Notes: a model not told the origin generated them from the sequence alone. 39,609 bases of DNA from JBDHRG01 sp039807445 (GCA_039807445.1 JBDHRG010000012.1:1-39609); one strand, 5' to 3'. Numbered from the stretch's first letter, positions 1-8,916 are shown. Numbers and translations: made by a program.

Positions 1-100
1 CCGCGGCGCCGGTGACGGTCGCCTCGACGTCGACCAGGCTCAGGGCCCAGGCGGGGCCGGTCAGCAGCAGCCCCAGGGCCAGATACACGATGCGCTTCAT
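1..100 (-). CDS. Start of a secreted protein, truncated by window edge
   Basis: Only the first 33 codons are present, reading off the left edge. The start ATG is at 98-100 and is preceded directly by a GGAGG Shine-Dalgarno sequence, which is good evidence for a real start. The N-terminus is a classic signal peptide: MKR, then a Leu/Ala-rich core, then a PAWA-type cleavage site, so the product is exported or membrane-anchored. It lies 45 bp downstream of the DUF4331 gene on the same strand and is probably co-transcribed with it. The fold and function cannot be judged from this fragment. Confidence 0.6.
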   Translation of the reverse strand, partial: MKRIVYLALGLLLTGPAWALSLVDVEATVTGAA

Positions 101-145
101 GGCGCCCTCCTCTGATCGCTTGCGTTCGCCCATGGGTTTCACGAC

Positions 146-1729
146 TCACGGAGGGCACGCCGCGCCGAAGCCGGCGGTGCAGCCCGGCTCGCCGGGGTCG
201 AGGTGGCGGCTGTCGCGCCCCGACAGCGCTGGCGCCAGGTAGGGGAAGGTCGACGGATAGGGCTTGTCGTTGACGTTGACGCCGTCGCCGATGCGGTTGT
301 TGGGAAAGACGTTGAACGCGGGGTTGAACACGCCGACGACCGCGCGCGCGGAGATGTCGGTGACGTCGTCCTGCGGACGCCGACCGTTCGGATAGCCCGC
401 CGCATCGCCGTCGAGCAGGCCGAGGCGGCTGAAGCCGGACGTGCCCGGCAGCGTCGGCGGCACACCGGTGTTCAGCCGCAGCAGGTCGGCGACCGGGCCC
501 GTCGGCGTGCCGGACGCGGCGATCGGCGGCAGGTACTGCACCAGCGGCAACAGGTCGGTGCGCGGCGGCGTCGGGATCGACACCTCGCCAGCGGTGGCGG
601 CGTTGAGCACCCGCGCCAGCAGCGGATCGAGCGCGAACGCCGCGAACTGCGCATCGTTCTTCGGCTGGTCCATGCTGAACCGGTCTTTCGAGCCGAGACC
701 GATGATCAGCTCGTTGAACAGCGCGTTGCCCATGCGCTGGATCTGGGTGAAGTTGCTCGACAGCAGCGGCTTGGCGCCCGGCACCGAAGAGTAGGTCTTG
801 ACCTTGGGCCGCGACGTCGTGCCCCAGGTGCCGATCGTCGCCAGCGGGTCGGTCGCGGCGTGGACCTGGCCGTCCCGGGTCAGCAGCGCGATCGGCACCT
901 CGATCGCGATCGCATTGACGTTGAAGCCGGCGACGTCGTCGGCGGCGAAGTTCTGCGTGTCGTCGGCATCCTGCGTCGGAGTGAGCACGCCGCCGCCGAC
1001 CGCGGTGCGGAAGTTCAGCGTGTCGAAGGTGCCGCCGAGATCGATCCAGAACGGGTCGTCGACGGTGCCGGCGAACACTTTGACGCCGCCGCCGAGGTCG
1101 CGGATGCCCTGCTCGTACAGCCCACCGGGCCGGTCGTAGTTCGGCATCGTGCGCGGACCGGCGTTGCTCGGTACCGCGAACAGCCCGCTGCCGAGCACGG
1201 TGCGCACCCCGCTCTTGACCATCGTCACCGTGTAACGCTGGCGCAAGGTCAGACCTTCCGAACCCGGCCCGTCGAGCGCGGTGATCGCCGGCGGCACCAC
1301 CCGCGTTCCGGGCGCCACCGGTGGCGGCGAGTTGGACGGCGCATCGATGCCCGTCCCGACACCGATAGCGACCGTGAACGCCCCCTTGAGCAGGTCCGGC
1401 GTGCGGATCTCGGTGGTGAAGCGGAACTCGAAGACGACGTCTTCGATGCCGTCGTGGTTGTTGTCGATGCGGATCGCGTAGAGGAGCTCGGGATCGAACG
1501 GGAACAGCGTGGGGCCGTTGGACGGCTCGAGCAGCGGGTCGACGTCGAGGATCAGCGTGACCTTGGTCGGGTCGGCGTAGCTGCGGAAGGCGAAGAAGTC
1601 GGCGATGTCGGCCTTGTGGTCGAGCGCGGTGATCGGCGCCTCGCGGTGGTTGGCGGCGTGCGCGGCGCTGCCCAGCGCCAGCCCCAGCGCCAGCGCGAGC
1701 GCGCTGCGGCGGAACGAACGGTGCTGCAT
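146..1729 (-). CDS. DUF4331 family exported protein
   Basis: The product is 527 aa and has a clear signal peptide (about residues 1-25, ending SAAHA) followed by NHREAP, the N-terminal signature of DUF4331 proteins, which usually begin (S/N)HREAP after cleavage. The start ATG at 1727-1729 has a GGGAGG Shine-Dalgarno about 8 nt upstream; the frame stays open further upstream but without a ribosome site. Family members are large secreted or periplasmic proteins of unknown biochemical role, rich in Asp/Asn/Gly. The signal-peptide gene cut by the window edge follows 45 bp downstream and may form a two-gene unit. Family assignment is by sequence feel; function is unknown. Confidence 0.8.
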   Translation of the reverse strand: MQHRSFRRSALALALGLALGSAAHAANHREAPITALDHKADIADFFAFRSYADPTKVTLILDVDPLLEPSNGPTLFPFDPELLYAIRIDNNHDGIEDVVFEFRFTTEIRTPDLLKGAFTVAIGVGTGIDAPSNSPPPVAPGTRVVPPAITALDGPGSEGLTLRQRYTVTMVKSGVRTVLGSGLFAVPSNAGPRTMPNYDRPGGLYEQGIRDLGGGVKVFAGTVDDPFWIDLGGTFDTLNFRTAVGGGVLTPTQDADDTQNFAADDVAGFNVNAIAIEVPIALLTRDGQVHAATDPLATIGTWGTTSRPKVKTYSSVPGAKPLLSSNFTQIQRMGNALFNELIIGLGSKDRFSMDQPKNDAQFAAFALDPLLARVLNAATAGEVSIPTPPRTDLLPLVQYLPPIAASGTPTGPVADLLRLNTGVPPTLPGTSGFSRLGLLDGDAAGYPNGRRPQDDVTDISARAVVGVFNPAFNVFPNNRIGDGVNVNDKPYPSTFPYLAPALSGRDSRHLDPGEPGCTAGFGAACPP

Positions 1730-2047
1730 GGTGCTTTCCTCCCCTCGGTGGCGTGTGGCCGGGGAATCGCGCCGGCGGCACCGACGCGAACCCACTCGCC
1801 CCTATGCGCGGGCGCACGGGTTTCGGATGCAGCGGCGCGCAGGCACGGCCGCAGGCGCCTACCGCTGCGATCAACAGCAAGCAAGCAAGAACTGCACCGC
1901 ATCACCAAGTGATTGATGAAAAAGAAGTTCATGATTCGGCCCGTGAACGGACCGTAAAGAAAATCGACACCGAGGCGGCGGAAATGGGCTATGCAGGCTG
2001 TGTCGCCGAGCGCGCACGCAGCGGAGCGTCGTCGAGCTCGATGCCGA
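1730..2047. other. Intergenic region upstream of the DUF4331 gene
   Basis: About 320 bp separate the DUF4331 start from the stop of the small gene to its right. The stretch 1870-1985 is distinctly more A/T-rich than its surroundings, as expected for the DUF4331 promoter region. I see no convincing -35/-10 pair, no terminator hairpin for the small-gene operon and no conserved open frame. Confidence 0.4.
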
Positions 2048-2299
2048 TCACCCGGCGGCGTGCTCGCGGCGGCCGGCGAGCAGCGACTCGGGATCGAACT
2101 CGCGTACGGTCTGATCGCCGAACTGCACGCCCAGCAGTTCGGCCTGCTCCTTGGCGACGCTGAGCACGTCGTAGTACGCCATCACCAACCCCTGGTCGAA
2201 CGCCTCGGCGCTGCCGACCTTGGTGCGGGCCGCCTGGATGGCCGCAGACAGTACCTCTTCCAGCACGGCCAGCGCGGCGCTCTCTCGGACTTCACTCAT
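2048..2299 (-). CDS. Small conserved-looking protein of unknown function (83 aa)
   Basis: The predicted 83-aa soluble protein begins MSEVRESAA and has two helix-like stretches (Leu/Ala/Glu-rich around 8-30 and 36-58) and a polar tail. I chose the ATG at 2297-2299, which has a GAGGTGA ribosome site about 5 nt upstream; a GTG three codons earlier overlaps that site and is less likely. The gene overlaps the stop of the preceding 96-aa gene by 8 nt, so the two are almost certainly translationally coupled. No family is recognised and there is no signal peptide or membrane segment. Confidence 0.6.
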   Translation of the reverse strand: MSEVRESAALAVLEEVLSAAIQAARTKVGSAEAFDQGLVMAYYDVLSVAKEQAELLGVQFGDQTVREFDPESLLAGRREHAAG

Positions 2300-2582
2300 C
2301 GGTTTCACCTCGTTCGCGCAGGATCCCCTGCAGCACCTCGATCTGTTCCCGCTGGCGAACGATGTCGGCGGGCCACTTGGTCTCGATCAGGTGCCGGCGC
2401 TGTGCCGGCGGTGTATCGGGGCGCAGGTGGCGGTCGGGATCGGCAATCTTGTCCTCGTGCTCGGCGATGCGCTTGCGCAGCGAGCGGACGGCCTTGCGCA
2501 CCCGATGCGACGGCAGTTGCGCATACTCGCGCAAGAATCCGTCGTGCTTGCCGCCGGCCTTGGCCGCGTCGTAGGCATCCAT
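2292..2582 (-). CDS. Small charged helical protein of unknown function (96 aa)
   Basis: This 96-aa protein starts MDAYDAAKAGG and is dominated by charged amphipathic helices (around 18-45 and 65-92). It is rich in Arg, His, Lys and Glu, which would suit nucleic-acid or protein binding, but I recognise no domain. The ATG at 2580-2582 lies about 10 nt downstream of a TATACT -10-like hexamer, so transcription may start close to the start codon; no matching -35 is obvious. The stop codon lies inside the beginning of the downstream 83-aa gene (8-nt overlap). It sits 85 bp after hslR on the same strand. Confidence 0.6.
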   Translation of the reverse strand: MDAYDAAKAGGKHDGFLREYAQLPSHRVRKAVRSLRKRIAEHEDKIADPDRHLRPDTPPAQRRHLIETKWPADIVRQREQIEVLQGILRERGETDE

Positions 2583-2667
2583 GGGCGCGAGTATAGCCGC
2601 TGCCTGCGCCGTGCCGATCCACCGCTCCGTCGGCAGTGGCGCGAGCTTCTGCCCGAGCACAGGAACG

Positions 2668-3086
<419 letters not shown>

Positions 3087-3090
<4 letters not shown>

Positions 3091-3386
3091 GGCGAAGGCG
3101 AGGGCTTCGGCGCCCTGCCCGGGGCATCTTCGTCCGGGAGCACGACGTTGAGCTCCAGGATCTCGTAATCGCCGTCGCGGTCGAGGTGGATCTTGATCTG
3201 GTCCTGCTCGACCTGCACGTACTTGCGCACCACGTCGAGCAGCTCGCGCTTCAGCGCCGGGATGTAGTCCGGGCTGTGACGGCGGTTGGCGCCGCGCTCG
3301 TGGGCGACGATGATCTGCAGCCGTTCCTTGGCCACCACGGCCGTGTTCTTGCGGTGGTTGGAGCGGAAGTAGTCGAAGAAACCCAT
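3087..3386 (-). CDS. minE: Cell division topological specificity factor MinE
   Basis: The 99-aa MinE has the N-terminal membrane-targeting helix (MGFFDYFRS), the anti-MinCD segment (VAKERLQIIVAHERG, about residues 18-32) and the C-terminal topological-specificity domain with the usual YIPALKRELLDVVRKYV stretch. MinE stimulates MinD ATPase and drives pole-to-pole oscillation so the MinCD inhibitor is lowest at mid-cell. The last 15 residues are a Pro/Ser-rich tail. The gene starts 2 bp after minD and ends in a 4-nt overlap with hslR. Confidence 0.97.
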
Positions 3387-3388
3387 GC

Positions 3389-4198
3389 TCAGTTACCGAA
3401 CAGCCGCTTGAAGAAACCCTTCTTCTCGGCGATGAGGAAGCGGTGTGAGCGCTCTTCGCCGAGGAAACGGGCGACCAGGTCGCCGTAGGCCTGACCGGCG
3501 TCGCTGGCATCTTCCAACACCACCGGCACGCCGGAGTTCGACGCCTGCAGCACCGCGCCCGATTCGGGGATCACGCCGAGCAGCGGGATCGACAGGATTT
3601 CCATCACGTCGTCGACGCTGAGCATGTCGCCCCTCTCGACGCGGTCCGGCGCGTAGCGGGTCAGCACCAGGTGCTCCCTGACCGGTTCCTCGGCTTGCTC
3701 GGCGCGGCGCGACTTGCTCGCCAGGATGCCGAGGATGCGGTCGGAATCGCGCACCGAAGACACCTCGGGGTTGGTGACCACCAGCGCCTCGTCGGCGAAG
3801 TACATCGCCATCAGCGCGCCGCGTTCGATGCCGGCCGGCGAATCGCAGACGATGTAGTCGAAGTTCTGCTTGAGCTCGTTGAGCACGCGCTCGACGCCGT
3901 CCTTGTTCAGCGCATCCTTGTCGCGGGTCTGCGAGGCCGGCAGCACGTACAGGTTCTCGACGCGCTTGTCCTTGATCAGCGCCTGGTTCAGCGTCGCTTC
4001 GCCATTGAGCACATTGACGAAGTCGTACACCACGCGCCGCTCGCACCCCATGATCAAATCCAGGTTGCGCAGGCCCACGTCGAAGTCGACGACGACGGTC
4101 TTGAACCCGCGTATCGCCAGCCCGGTGCCGAAGCTGGCGCTGGTGGTGGTCTTGCCGACCCCGCCCTTGCCCGAGGTCACGACGATCACTTTAGCCAA
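3389..4198 (-). CDS. minD: Septum site-determining ATPase MinD (TTG start)
   Basis: MinD is the membrane-cycling ParA/MRP-family ATPase that recruits MinC. The deviant Walker A motif GKGGVGKTT is about ten residues from the start, DFDVGLRNLDLIMGCERR follows, and the C-terminal amphipathic membrane-targeting helix (KKGFFKRLFG) is present. I place the start at the TTG at 4196-4198: it gives MAKVIVVTSGKGG, the usual MinD N-terminus and length (269 aa), and it lies 8 nt after a GAGGAG ribosome site. A GTG three codons upstream (4205-4207) overlaps that ribosome site, so it is less likely. The gene lies between minC and minE in the min operon. Confidence 0.96.
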   Translation of the reverse strand: MAKVIVVTSGKGGVGKTTTSASFGTGLAIRGFKTVVVDFDVGLRNLDLIMGCERRVVYDFVNVLNGEATLNQALIKDKRVENLYVLPASQTRDKDALNKDGVERVLNELKQNFDYIVCDSPAGIERGALMAMYFADEALVVTNPEVSSVRDSDRILGILASKSRRAEQAEEPVREHLVLTRYAPDRVERGDMLSVDDVMEILSIPLLGVIPESGAVLQASNSGVPVVLEDASDAGQAYGDLVARFLGEERSHRFLIAEKKGFFKRLFGN

Positions 4199-4241
4199 GG
4201 CACTCACTCCTCGAGAAACGCACGAAACGGGGTCCGCCGCC

Positions 4242-4958
4242 TCAGCGCGGCAGCGGCTCGATGATCAGGTGGTCGTCGACCAGGTGGATCTGGGCCGGTT
4301 TGCCCCAGAGCTCGGTGTCGTCCTTGTCCAGCATCCGGTAGCGTCCGGCGACCGACACCAGCTCGGCTTCCAGGCTCAGGCAGAAGATCCGTCCCTCGGC
4401 GTTGCCGCGCGCACCGGCCAGCGCCCGTCCGCGCAGCGGCCCGTAGACGTGGATACTGCCGTCGGCGAGCACCTCGGCGCCGGGGCTGACCGGCCCGACC
4501 AGCACCAGGTCGCCGTCGGGCACGTAGATCTGCTGCCCCGAGCGCACCGGGTGGGTGACGATGCGGCTGCGCGCCGCTTCCGGCTTGTCGGCTTTGTCGG
4601 TTTCCGGGCGCCTGGGCGCACGGCCCTCGGGCAGCACCGCGATCCCGGCACGCGCCGCCGTCTCGGTCAGCGCCGGAGCGCCGTTGCGCACGCCGACCGG
4701 TACCAGGCCGTGGCGGCGCAGGCAGCCGAACAACGCTTCGAAGTCGGGCGCCGCCGCATCGTCGGGAAAAGCCTCGAGATCGACGACCACCGGGGCATTG
4801 CTGAAGAAACCGGGCGCCTGGCCGATCTTGTCGCTGAGATGGCGGTCGACGGCCTCGAGCGCGGCGGGGCGCAGGTGCATCACGGTCAGCGCGAACAGGC
4901 TGCCCTTGAGTTCGAACGGCGCGGGCTCGGCAGAAGGCTTTTCGTTCAGGAGCGTCAT
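4242..4958 (-). CDS. minC: Septum site-determining protein MinC
   Basis: The 238-aa MinC has the N-terminal FtsZ-inhibiting domain (about 1-105, starting FELKGSLFALTVMHL) and a C-terminal right-handed beta-helix that binds MinD (about 125-225, with RSGQQIYVPDGDLVLVGPV and GSIHVYGPLRGRALAG). A Pro/Lys/Asp-rich linker joins them. MinC blocks FtsZ ring assembly away from mid-cell. The ATG at 4956-4958 was chosen because homology begins here; its ribosome site is weak. It is first in the minC-minD-minE-hslR operon, with a candidate promoter at 5029-5057. Confidence 0.95.
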   Translation of the reverse strand: MTLLNEKPSAEPAPFELKGSLFALTVMHLRPAALEAVDRHLSDKIGQAPGFFSNAPVVVDLEAFPDDAAAPDFEALFGCLRRHGLVPVGVRNGAPALTETAARAGIAVLPEGRAPRRPETDKADKPEAARSRIVTHPVRSGQQIYVPDGDLVLVGPVSPGAEVLADGSIHVYGPLRGRALAGARGNAEGRIFCLSLEAELVSVAGRYRMLDKDDTELWGKPAQIHLVDDHLIIEPLPR

Positions 4959-5028
4959 CGTGTCGCGCGGGGCACGGCGGCCCCTGTGTCGTTGCCCGGC
5001 GTGCGCGCGGCCGGCTCGCGGTGCCGAG

Positions 5029-5057
5029 ACTCTAAACACTCGGCTACGGGCGTTCAA
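5029..5057 (-). promoter_or_regulatory. Candidate sigma-70 promoter of minCDE-hslR
   Basis: On the minus strand a TTGAAC -35 (5052-5057) and a TAGAGT -10 (5029-5034) are separated by exactly 17 bp. They lie about 75 bp upstream of the minC ATG, downstream of the M61 peptidase stop. Each hexamer matches consensus at 4 of 6 positions, so this is a reasonable but unproven promoter. Confidence 0.45.
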
Positions 5058-5071
5058 GCGCCGCCCCCGCC

Positions 5072-6901
5072 CTAAGTCGATGTAACCCCGGACCATGCGC
5101 CGCGGGCGCGCAGCGCGGCCTCGCCGGCGTCGTCGCGCAGGCGCAGGAACGCGGTGTCGGCCGGCGCCGAGGCCAGCAGCACCTCGAAGCGCATCAGTTC
5201 GTCGCGGCGGAAGGCGTGCAGCGTCACGCGGTCGCCGGGGCGGTACGCGGCGAGCTGGCGCTCGAAGCCGCGCGGGTCGATCTTCAGTTCGTCGAGCGCG
5301 AGCAGCACATCGCCGGCGGCGAGCCCCGCGGCTTGCGCCGCACCGCCGTCGAACACCGTCTCGACCTCGAGCCCGCCGTTGGCCGCACGGGCGCGCAAGC
5401 CGAGATCGGCACGCGCCCGGGTGCCAGCCTTGGCGGGCTTGCCGCCCTTGTCGGCGGCGCCCTCAGCCGGGCGCAGCACGAACTCGATGCCGATCCCCTC
5501 CAGCAGTTCGGCCAGCGGCGGGTCTTCGGTGCCGTGCACGTAGCGCGCGAAGAAGTCCGACAGGTCGGCGCCGGCGATCTCGGCCGCCAGCCGCTCGATG
5601 CCGTCCTCGGGCACCGGGATGCCGGGTTTGCCGTGGCGTCCCCACAGTGCGCGCATCAAGTCGTCGAGCGAGCGCTCGCCGCCGGACAGCCGACGCAGCA
5701 GCAAGTCCAGCGCGAGCGCGACCAGGGCGCCCTTGGTGTAGTAGCTGACCACGGCGTTCGGCGTGTTGGCATCGGGTTTGTAGAACTTGGTCCAGGCGTC
5801 GAAGCTCGAATCGGCCAGCGACTGGCGCAAGCGCCCCGGGCCGCGCCAGACGCGCGTCGCGGTTTCGCCGAGCAACTGCAGCCAAGTGTCGAGGTCGATC
5901 AGCCCGCAGCGCAGCAGCGCCAGATCGTCGTAATAGGCGGTGATGCCCTCGAAGGCCCACAGCAGCCGCGTGTGGTTCTCGCGCGCCAGGTCGTAGGGCG
6001 CGAACGCCGCCGGCTTGATGCGCTTGACGTTCCAGCTGTGGAAATACTCGTGACTGCACAGGCCGAGGAAGGTCCGGTAGCCCTCGGTGATCTCGTCAGC
6101 GCCGGCGCGCGGCAGATCGTCGCGCGAGCACATCAGGCTGGTCGAGGCGCGGTGCTCGAGCCCGCCGTAACCCTCGCCGACCGCCTGCACCAGGAACACG
6201 TAGCGCTCCATCGGCGCCGGCTCGCCGAAGAAGCGGATCTGCCATTCGCAGAGGCGCTTGAGGTCGCGGCACAGCCGTTCCATGTCGGCCTTGTGACGGC
6301 CGCTGACGACGACGTCGTGCGGCACGCCACAGGCCTCGAAGCGCGCGTGCGCGAAGTGCCCCATCTCGACCGGGTGGTCGATCAGTTCGTCGTAATCGTC
6401 GCAGCAGTAGGTGCCGGGGCCGTCGAGCGGCGCGGCGAGCCGGCGCATCGAGGTCGCGACGCGCCAGCGGCGGCTGGCTTCGCCGACCGGCAGCTGCAGA
6501 TCGACCACGCAGGGGCGCTGCTCGTGCCCGTGCACGCGCGGGAACACCGCGGCGCCGTTGAAATAGGCGTGCGTGGTATCGAGGTGCGCAGTGCGCACCG
6601 ACAGCTCCCAGGCATGCACCTCGAGCGTCAGCGTCAGCGCGCCCTGACACGGTTCGCAGCGCCAAGTGTCCTTGTCGAGCTTTTCGACCGCGAGCGCCTG
6701 CTCGCCGCAACGCGCCGACACCGCGACCACGTGCCGGGCGAAGTCGCGGATCGTGTAGCTGCCGGGAATCCACGCCGGCAGCGAGAAGCGCTGCCCCTCG
6801 GGATCGGGATCGGGCACCGAGCAGCTCACCGTGAAACGGTGCGCGCCGGGGTTGGTCGGCTGGATGCGGTAGCGGATCGCGTCGGGCTGGGTGGCGTTCA
6901 T
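5072..6901 (-). CDS. M61 family metallopeptidase with C-terminal PDZ domain
   Basis: The 609-aa protein has the M61 (glycyl aminopeptidase-like) layout: an N-terminal beta-rich domain, then the catalytic domain with GGLEH (about 246-250) and the zinc site HEYFHSWNVKRIKP (284-297; HExxH with E285 as general base), and a C-terminal PDZ domain (about 495-585, with AAGLAAGDVLLALD). No signal peptide is visible, so it is probably cytoplasmic. Family members remove N-terminal Gly or Ala residues; the substrate here is unknown. The ATG at 6899-6901 has only a weak ribosome site. It lies between slyD and the min operon, all on the minus strand, with a terminator separating it from slyD. Confidence 0.9.
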   Translation of the reverse strand: MNATQPDAIRYRIQPTNPGAHRFTVSCSVPDPDPEGQRFSLPAWIPGSYTIRDFARHVVAVSARCGEQALAVEKLDKDTWRCEPCQGALTLTLEVHAWELSVRTAHLDTTHAYFNGAAVFPRVHGHEQRPCVVDLQLPVGEASRRWRVATSMRRLAAPLDGPGTYCCDDYDELIDHPVEMGHFAHARFEACGVPHDVVVSGRHKADMERLCRDLKRLCEWQIRFFGEPAPMERYVFLVQAVGEGYGGLEHRASTSLMCSRDDLPRAGADEITEGYRTFLGLCSHEYFHSWNVKRIKPAAFAPYDLARENHTRLLWAFEGITAYYDDLALLRCGLIDLDTWLQLLGETATRVWRGPGRLRQSLADSSFDAWTKFYKPDANTPNAVVSYYTKGALVALALDLLLRRLSGGERSLDDLMRALWGRHGKPGIPVPEDGIERLAAEIAGADLSDFFARYVHGTEDPPLAELLEGIGIEFVLRPAEGAADKGGKPAKAGTRARADLGLRARAANGGLEVETVFDGGAAQAAGLAAGDVLLALDELKIDPRGFERQLAAYRPGDRVTLHAFRRDELMRFEVLLASAPADTAFLRLRDDAGEAALRARGAWSGVTST

Positions 6902-6982
6902 CGGGGCTGGGGATGGGACTCGCTCGGAACAGTGTGGATCGGGTGCGGGCAGCGAACGTCAACGAGTGTTTCGGCGCCAAAC

Positions 6983-7004
6983 GAAAGGGCGGCCGCAGCC
7001 GCCC
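6983..7004 (-). terminator. Intrinsic terminator of slyD
   Basis: A 7-bp GC stem (GGGCGGC 6987-6993 with GCCGCCC 6998-7004, 4-nt loop) is followed on the minus strand by TTTCGTTT. It lies 22 bp downstream of the slyD stop, so it probably ends slyD transcription before the M61 gene. The T-tract is interrupted. Confidence 0.6.
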
Positions 7005-7026
7005 TCACCCGCCACGATGCCGGTGC

Positions 7027-7506
7027 TCAGTGATCGTGACCGTGCGCATGCACGTGGCTGTGGTCGAGCTCCTGCGCGGTGGCTTCGCGCACGCCCAGCA
7101 CTTCGACGTCGAAGTGCAGCGTCTTGCCGGCCAGCGGGTGGTTGCCGTCGAGCATCACGCCGTCGGCGGTCAGGCCGATTACGGTGAACGCGACCACACC
7201 GTGCGGGCCTTCGCCGTGCACCTGCATGCCGACCTGGATCTCTTCGCCCTGCGGGAACTGCTCGCGCGGCACTTCGAACACCGCCTTGTCGTTGCGCTCG
7301 CCGTAGCCGTCGGCCGCGGCGACCGTGACCTTTGCCGCGTAGCCGGCTCCGGTGCCTTCGAGCGCCTTCTCCAGACCGCCGATGATGTTGCCGAAGCCGT
7401 GCAGGTATTCGAACGGTTCGCGGCCGCGGCTGCTGTCGAGCACGTCGCCGGCGTCGTCGGTGAGGGTGTAGTGCATGGAAACGACCATGCCGTGCGCGGC
7501 TTTCAT
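7027..7506 (-). CDS. slyD: FKBP-type peptidyl-prolyl isomerase SlyD
   Basis: The 159-aa protein has the SlyD arrangement: an FKBP half (VSMHYTLTDDAGDVLDSS), the inserted-in-flap chaperone domain (about 68-128), the FKBP return strand with DGNHPLAGKTLHFDVEV, and a short histidine-rich metal-binding tail (HSHVHAHGHDH). It catalyses prolyl isomerisation, has chaperone activity and binds nickel through the tail, serving metallo-enzyme maturation in E. coli. The start ATG at 7504-7506 follows a GGGGT site; a TATAGT -10-like hexamer lies upstream at 7539-7544. It is divergent from the NlpC/P60 gene. Confidence 0.93.
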   Translation of the reverse strand: MKAAHGMVVSMHYTLTDDAGDVLDSSRGREPFEYLHGFGNIIGGLEKALEGTGAGYAAKVTVAAADGYGERNDKAVFEVPREQFPQGEEIQVGMQVHGEGPHGVVAFTVIGLTADGVMLDGNHPLAGKTLHFDVEVLGVREATAQELDHSHVHAHGHDH

Positions 7507-7632
7507 GGGAATACCCCGAGCTGGAGAGTCGAGCCGACACTATACCCGATCGCCCGGACCGACGCTGCCGTAGATGCCGCCGGGCGTGGCTATACTGGAT
7601 GCGCCTTCATCCCTTTCGACATCTCGAGAGCC

Positions 7633-8100
7633 ATGCGAACCAGCCGACCCCTGCCGGCGCTCGCCGCGCTGTGCGCGCTGCTCGCCGGCTGTGCCTCCGC
7701 CCCGCCCGCGCGCGACGACGGCGCGCGCGGGCGCATCGTGCGCAGCGCCGAGCGCCTGATCGGCACCCCGTACCGCCTCGGCGGTGCCAACCGCCAGGCG
7801 CTCGACTGCAGCGGCCTGGTACAGCTGTCGTACCTGGAGGCCGGGCTGCGCGTGCCGCGCACCACCGAAGCCCAGTTCCGCCAGGGCCGCCGCGTCGACC
7901 AGGTGCTGCCGGGCGATCTGCTGTTCTTCCAGACCGAGCCGGGGCGAGTTTCGCACGTCGGCGTCTACGCCGGCCAGGGGCAGATGATCCACGCCTCGAG
8001 CGGCGCCGGCGAAGTCAGGAAGGTGCCGCTCGATCAGCCCTACTGGCAAAACCGTCTGGTCGGCGGGACGACGTACCTGGCGTGCGGAGTGCAGTGCTGA
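7633..8100 (+). CDS. NlpC/P60 family lipoprotein (predicted peptidoglycan endopeptidase)
   Basis: The 155-aa protein begins with a lipoprotein signal peptide ending in the lipobox LAGC (Cys20), so it should be anchored to a membrane in the periplasm. The rest is one NlpC/P60 domain with the catalytic triad visible: Cys59 (LDCSGLVQLSY), His108 (SHVGVYAG) and His120 (MIHASSG). Such enzymes cleave gamma-D-Glu-meso-DAP bonds in stem peptides (compare Spr/MepS). The ATG at 7633 is favoured because it starts the lipoprotein signal; a TATACT hexamer at 7591-7596 is a plausible -10. Its stop codon directly abuts the stop of the convergent amidotransferase gene. Confidence 0.92.
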   Translation: MRTSRPLPALAALCALLAGCASAPPARDDGARGRIVRSAERLIGTPYRLGGANRQALDCSGLVQLSYLEAGLRVPRTTEAQFRQGRRVDQVLPGDLLFFQTEPGRVSHVGVYAGQGQMIHASSGAGEVRKVPLDQPYWQNRLVGGTTYLACGVQC

Positions 8101-8868
8101 TCACGCCATGCGCTCGCCGCCCTCGAACACGGCGAGTTCGCCGGGCTGCATCAGCCGCCAGCGCTCGTTGCTGGTCAGCGGCCGGGTCGCGATCACGGTG
8201 ACGATGTCGTTCGGCGTGGTTTCGGCGGCGAAGTCGACCACCATGTCGGCGTCCGACAACTGCGCCTCGCCGAACGGCGCGCGGCGCGTGATCCAGGCGA
8301 GCTGCGTGCTGCAGTGCGCATACAGGTGGCGACCGTCGGCGAGCAGGACGTTGAAGATGCCGAGGCCGTTGAGCTCGGCGGCCAGGCCGGCGACGTGCTT
8401 CCACAGCGGCGCGGGCCGCTGCGGCGGCTCGGGGAAGCGGCTGCGGATGCGCTCGAGCAGCCAGCAGAAGGCGTGCTCGCTGTCGGTGCTGCCGATCGGG
8501 CGGAAGGCGCCGAGCGCGCGGCGCTTGATGCCCTTGAGCTCGCCGTTGTGGGCAAAGGTCCACGCCCGCCCCCACAGCTCGCGCGTGAACGGATGGGTGT
8601 TCTCCAGGCACACGCGGCCACGGTTGGCGCGGCGGATGTGGCTGATGACGATGCAGCTCTTGATCGGGTAGCGCTGCACCAGGCGCGCGATCTCGGAGTC
8701 GCAGCTCGGCGCCGGGTCGTGGAAGGCGCGCACGCCGCGGCCCTCGTAGAAGGCGATGCCCCAGCCGTCGCGGTGCGGCCCGGTCTTGCCGCCGCGCTGC
8801 ATCAGCCCGCTGAAGCTGAAGCAGATGTCGGTCGGGACGTTGGCGCTCATGCCGAGGAGTTCGCACAT
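8101..8868 (-). CDS. Class II glutamine amidotransferase, YafJ type
   Basis: The 255-aa protein starts MCELLGMSANVPTD. Cys2 becomes the N-terminal nucleophile after Met removal, the hallmark of class II (Ntn) glutamine amidotransferases; SHIRRANRG and the AHNGELKG motif (oxyanion/Asn-Gly) support this. It is a stand-alone glutaminase domain like E. coli YafJ; the acceptor substrate is unknown. The ATG at 8866-8868 is fixed by the need for Cys at position 2. The gene lies downstream of proB on the same strand, separated by a heptamer-repeat locus, and its stop abuts that of the convergent NlpC/P60 gene. Confidence 0.9.
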   Translation of the reverse strand: MCELLGMSANVPTDICFSFSGLMQRGGKTGPHRDGWGIAFYEGRGVRAFHDPAPSCDSEIARLVQRYPIKSCIVISHIRRANRGRVCLENTHPFTRELWGRAWTFAHNGELKGIKRRALGAFRPIGSTDSEHAFCWLLERIRSRFPEPPQRPAPLWKHVAGLAAELNGLGIFNVLLADGRHLYAHCSTQLAWITRRAPFGEAQLSDADMVVDFAAETTPNDIVTVIATRPLTSNERWRLMQPGELAVFEGGERMA

Positions 8869-8916
8869 GGTCGGTGGTCGGAAGTGGGCTTCCGGCGAAT
8901 CGTATCCGACTCCTGC

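Noticed and set aside
2048..2582. Toxin-antitoxin module call for the small gene pair
   Set aside because: The coupled layout is suggestive, but no toxin or antitoxin fold is recognisable, so they are left as unknown.
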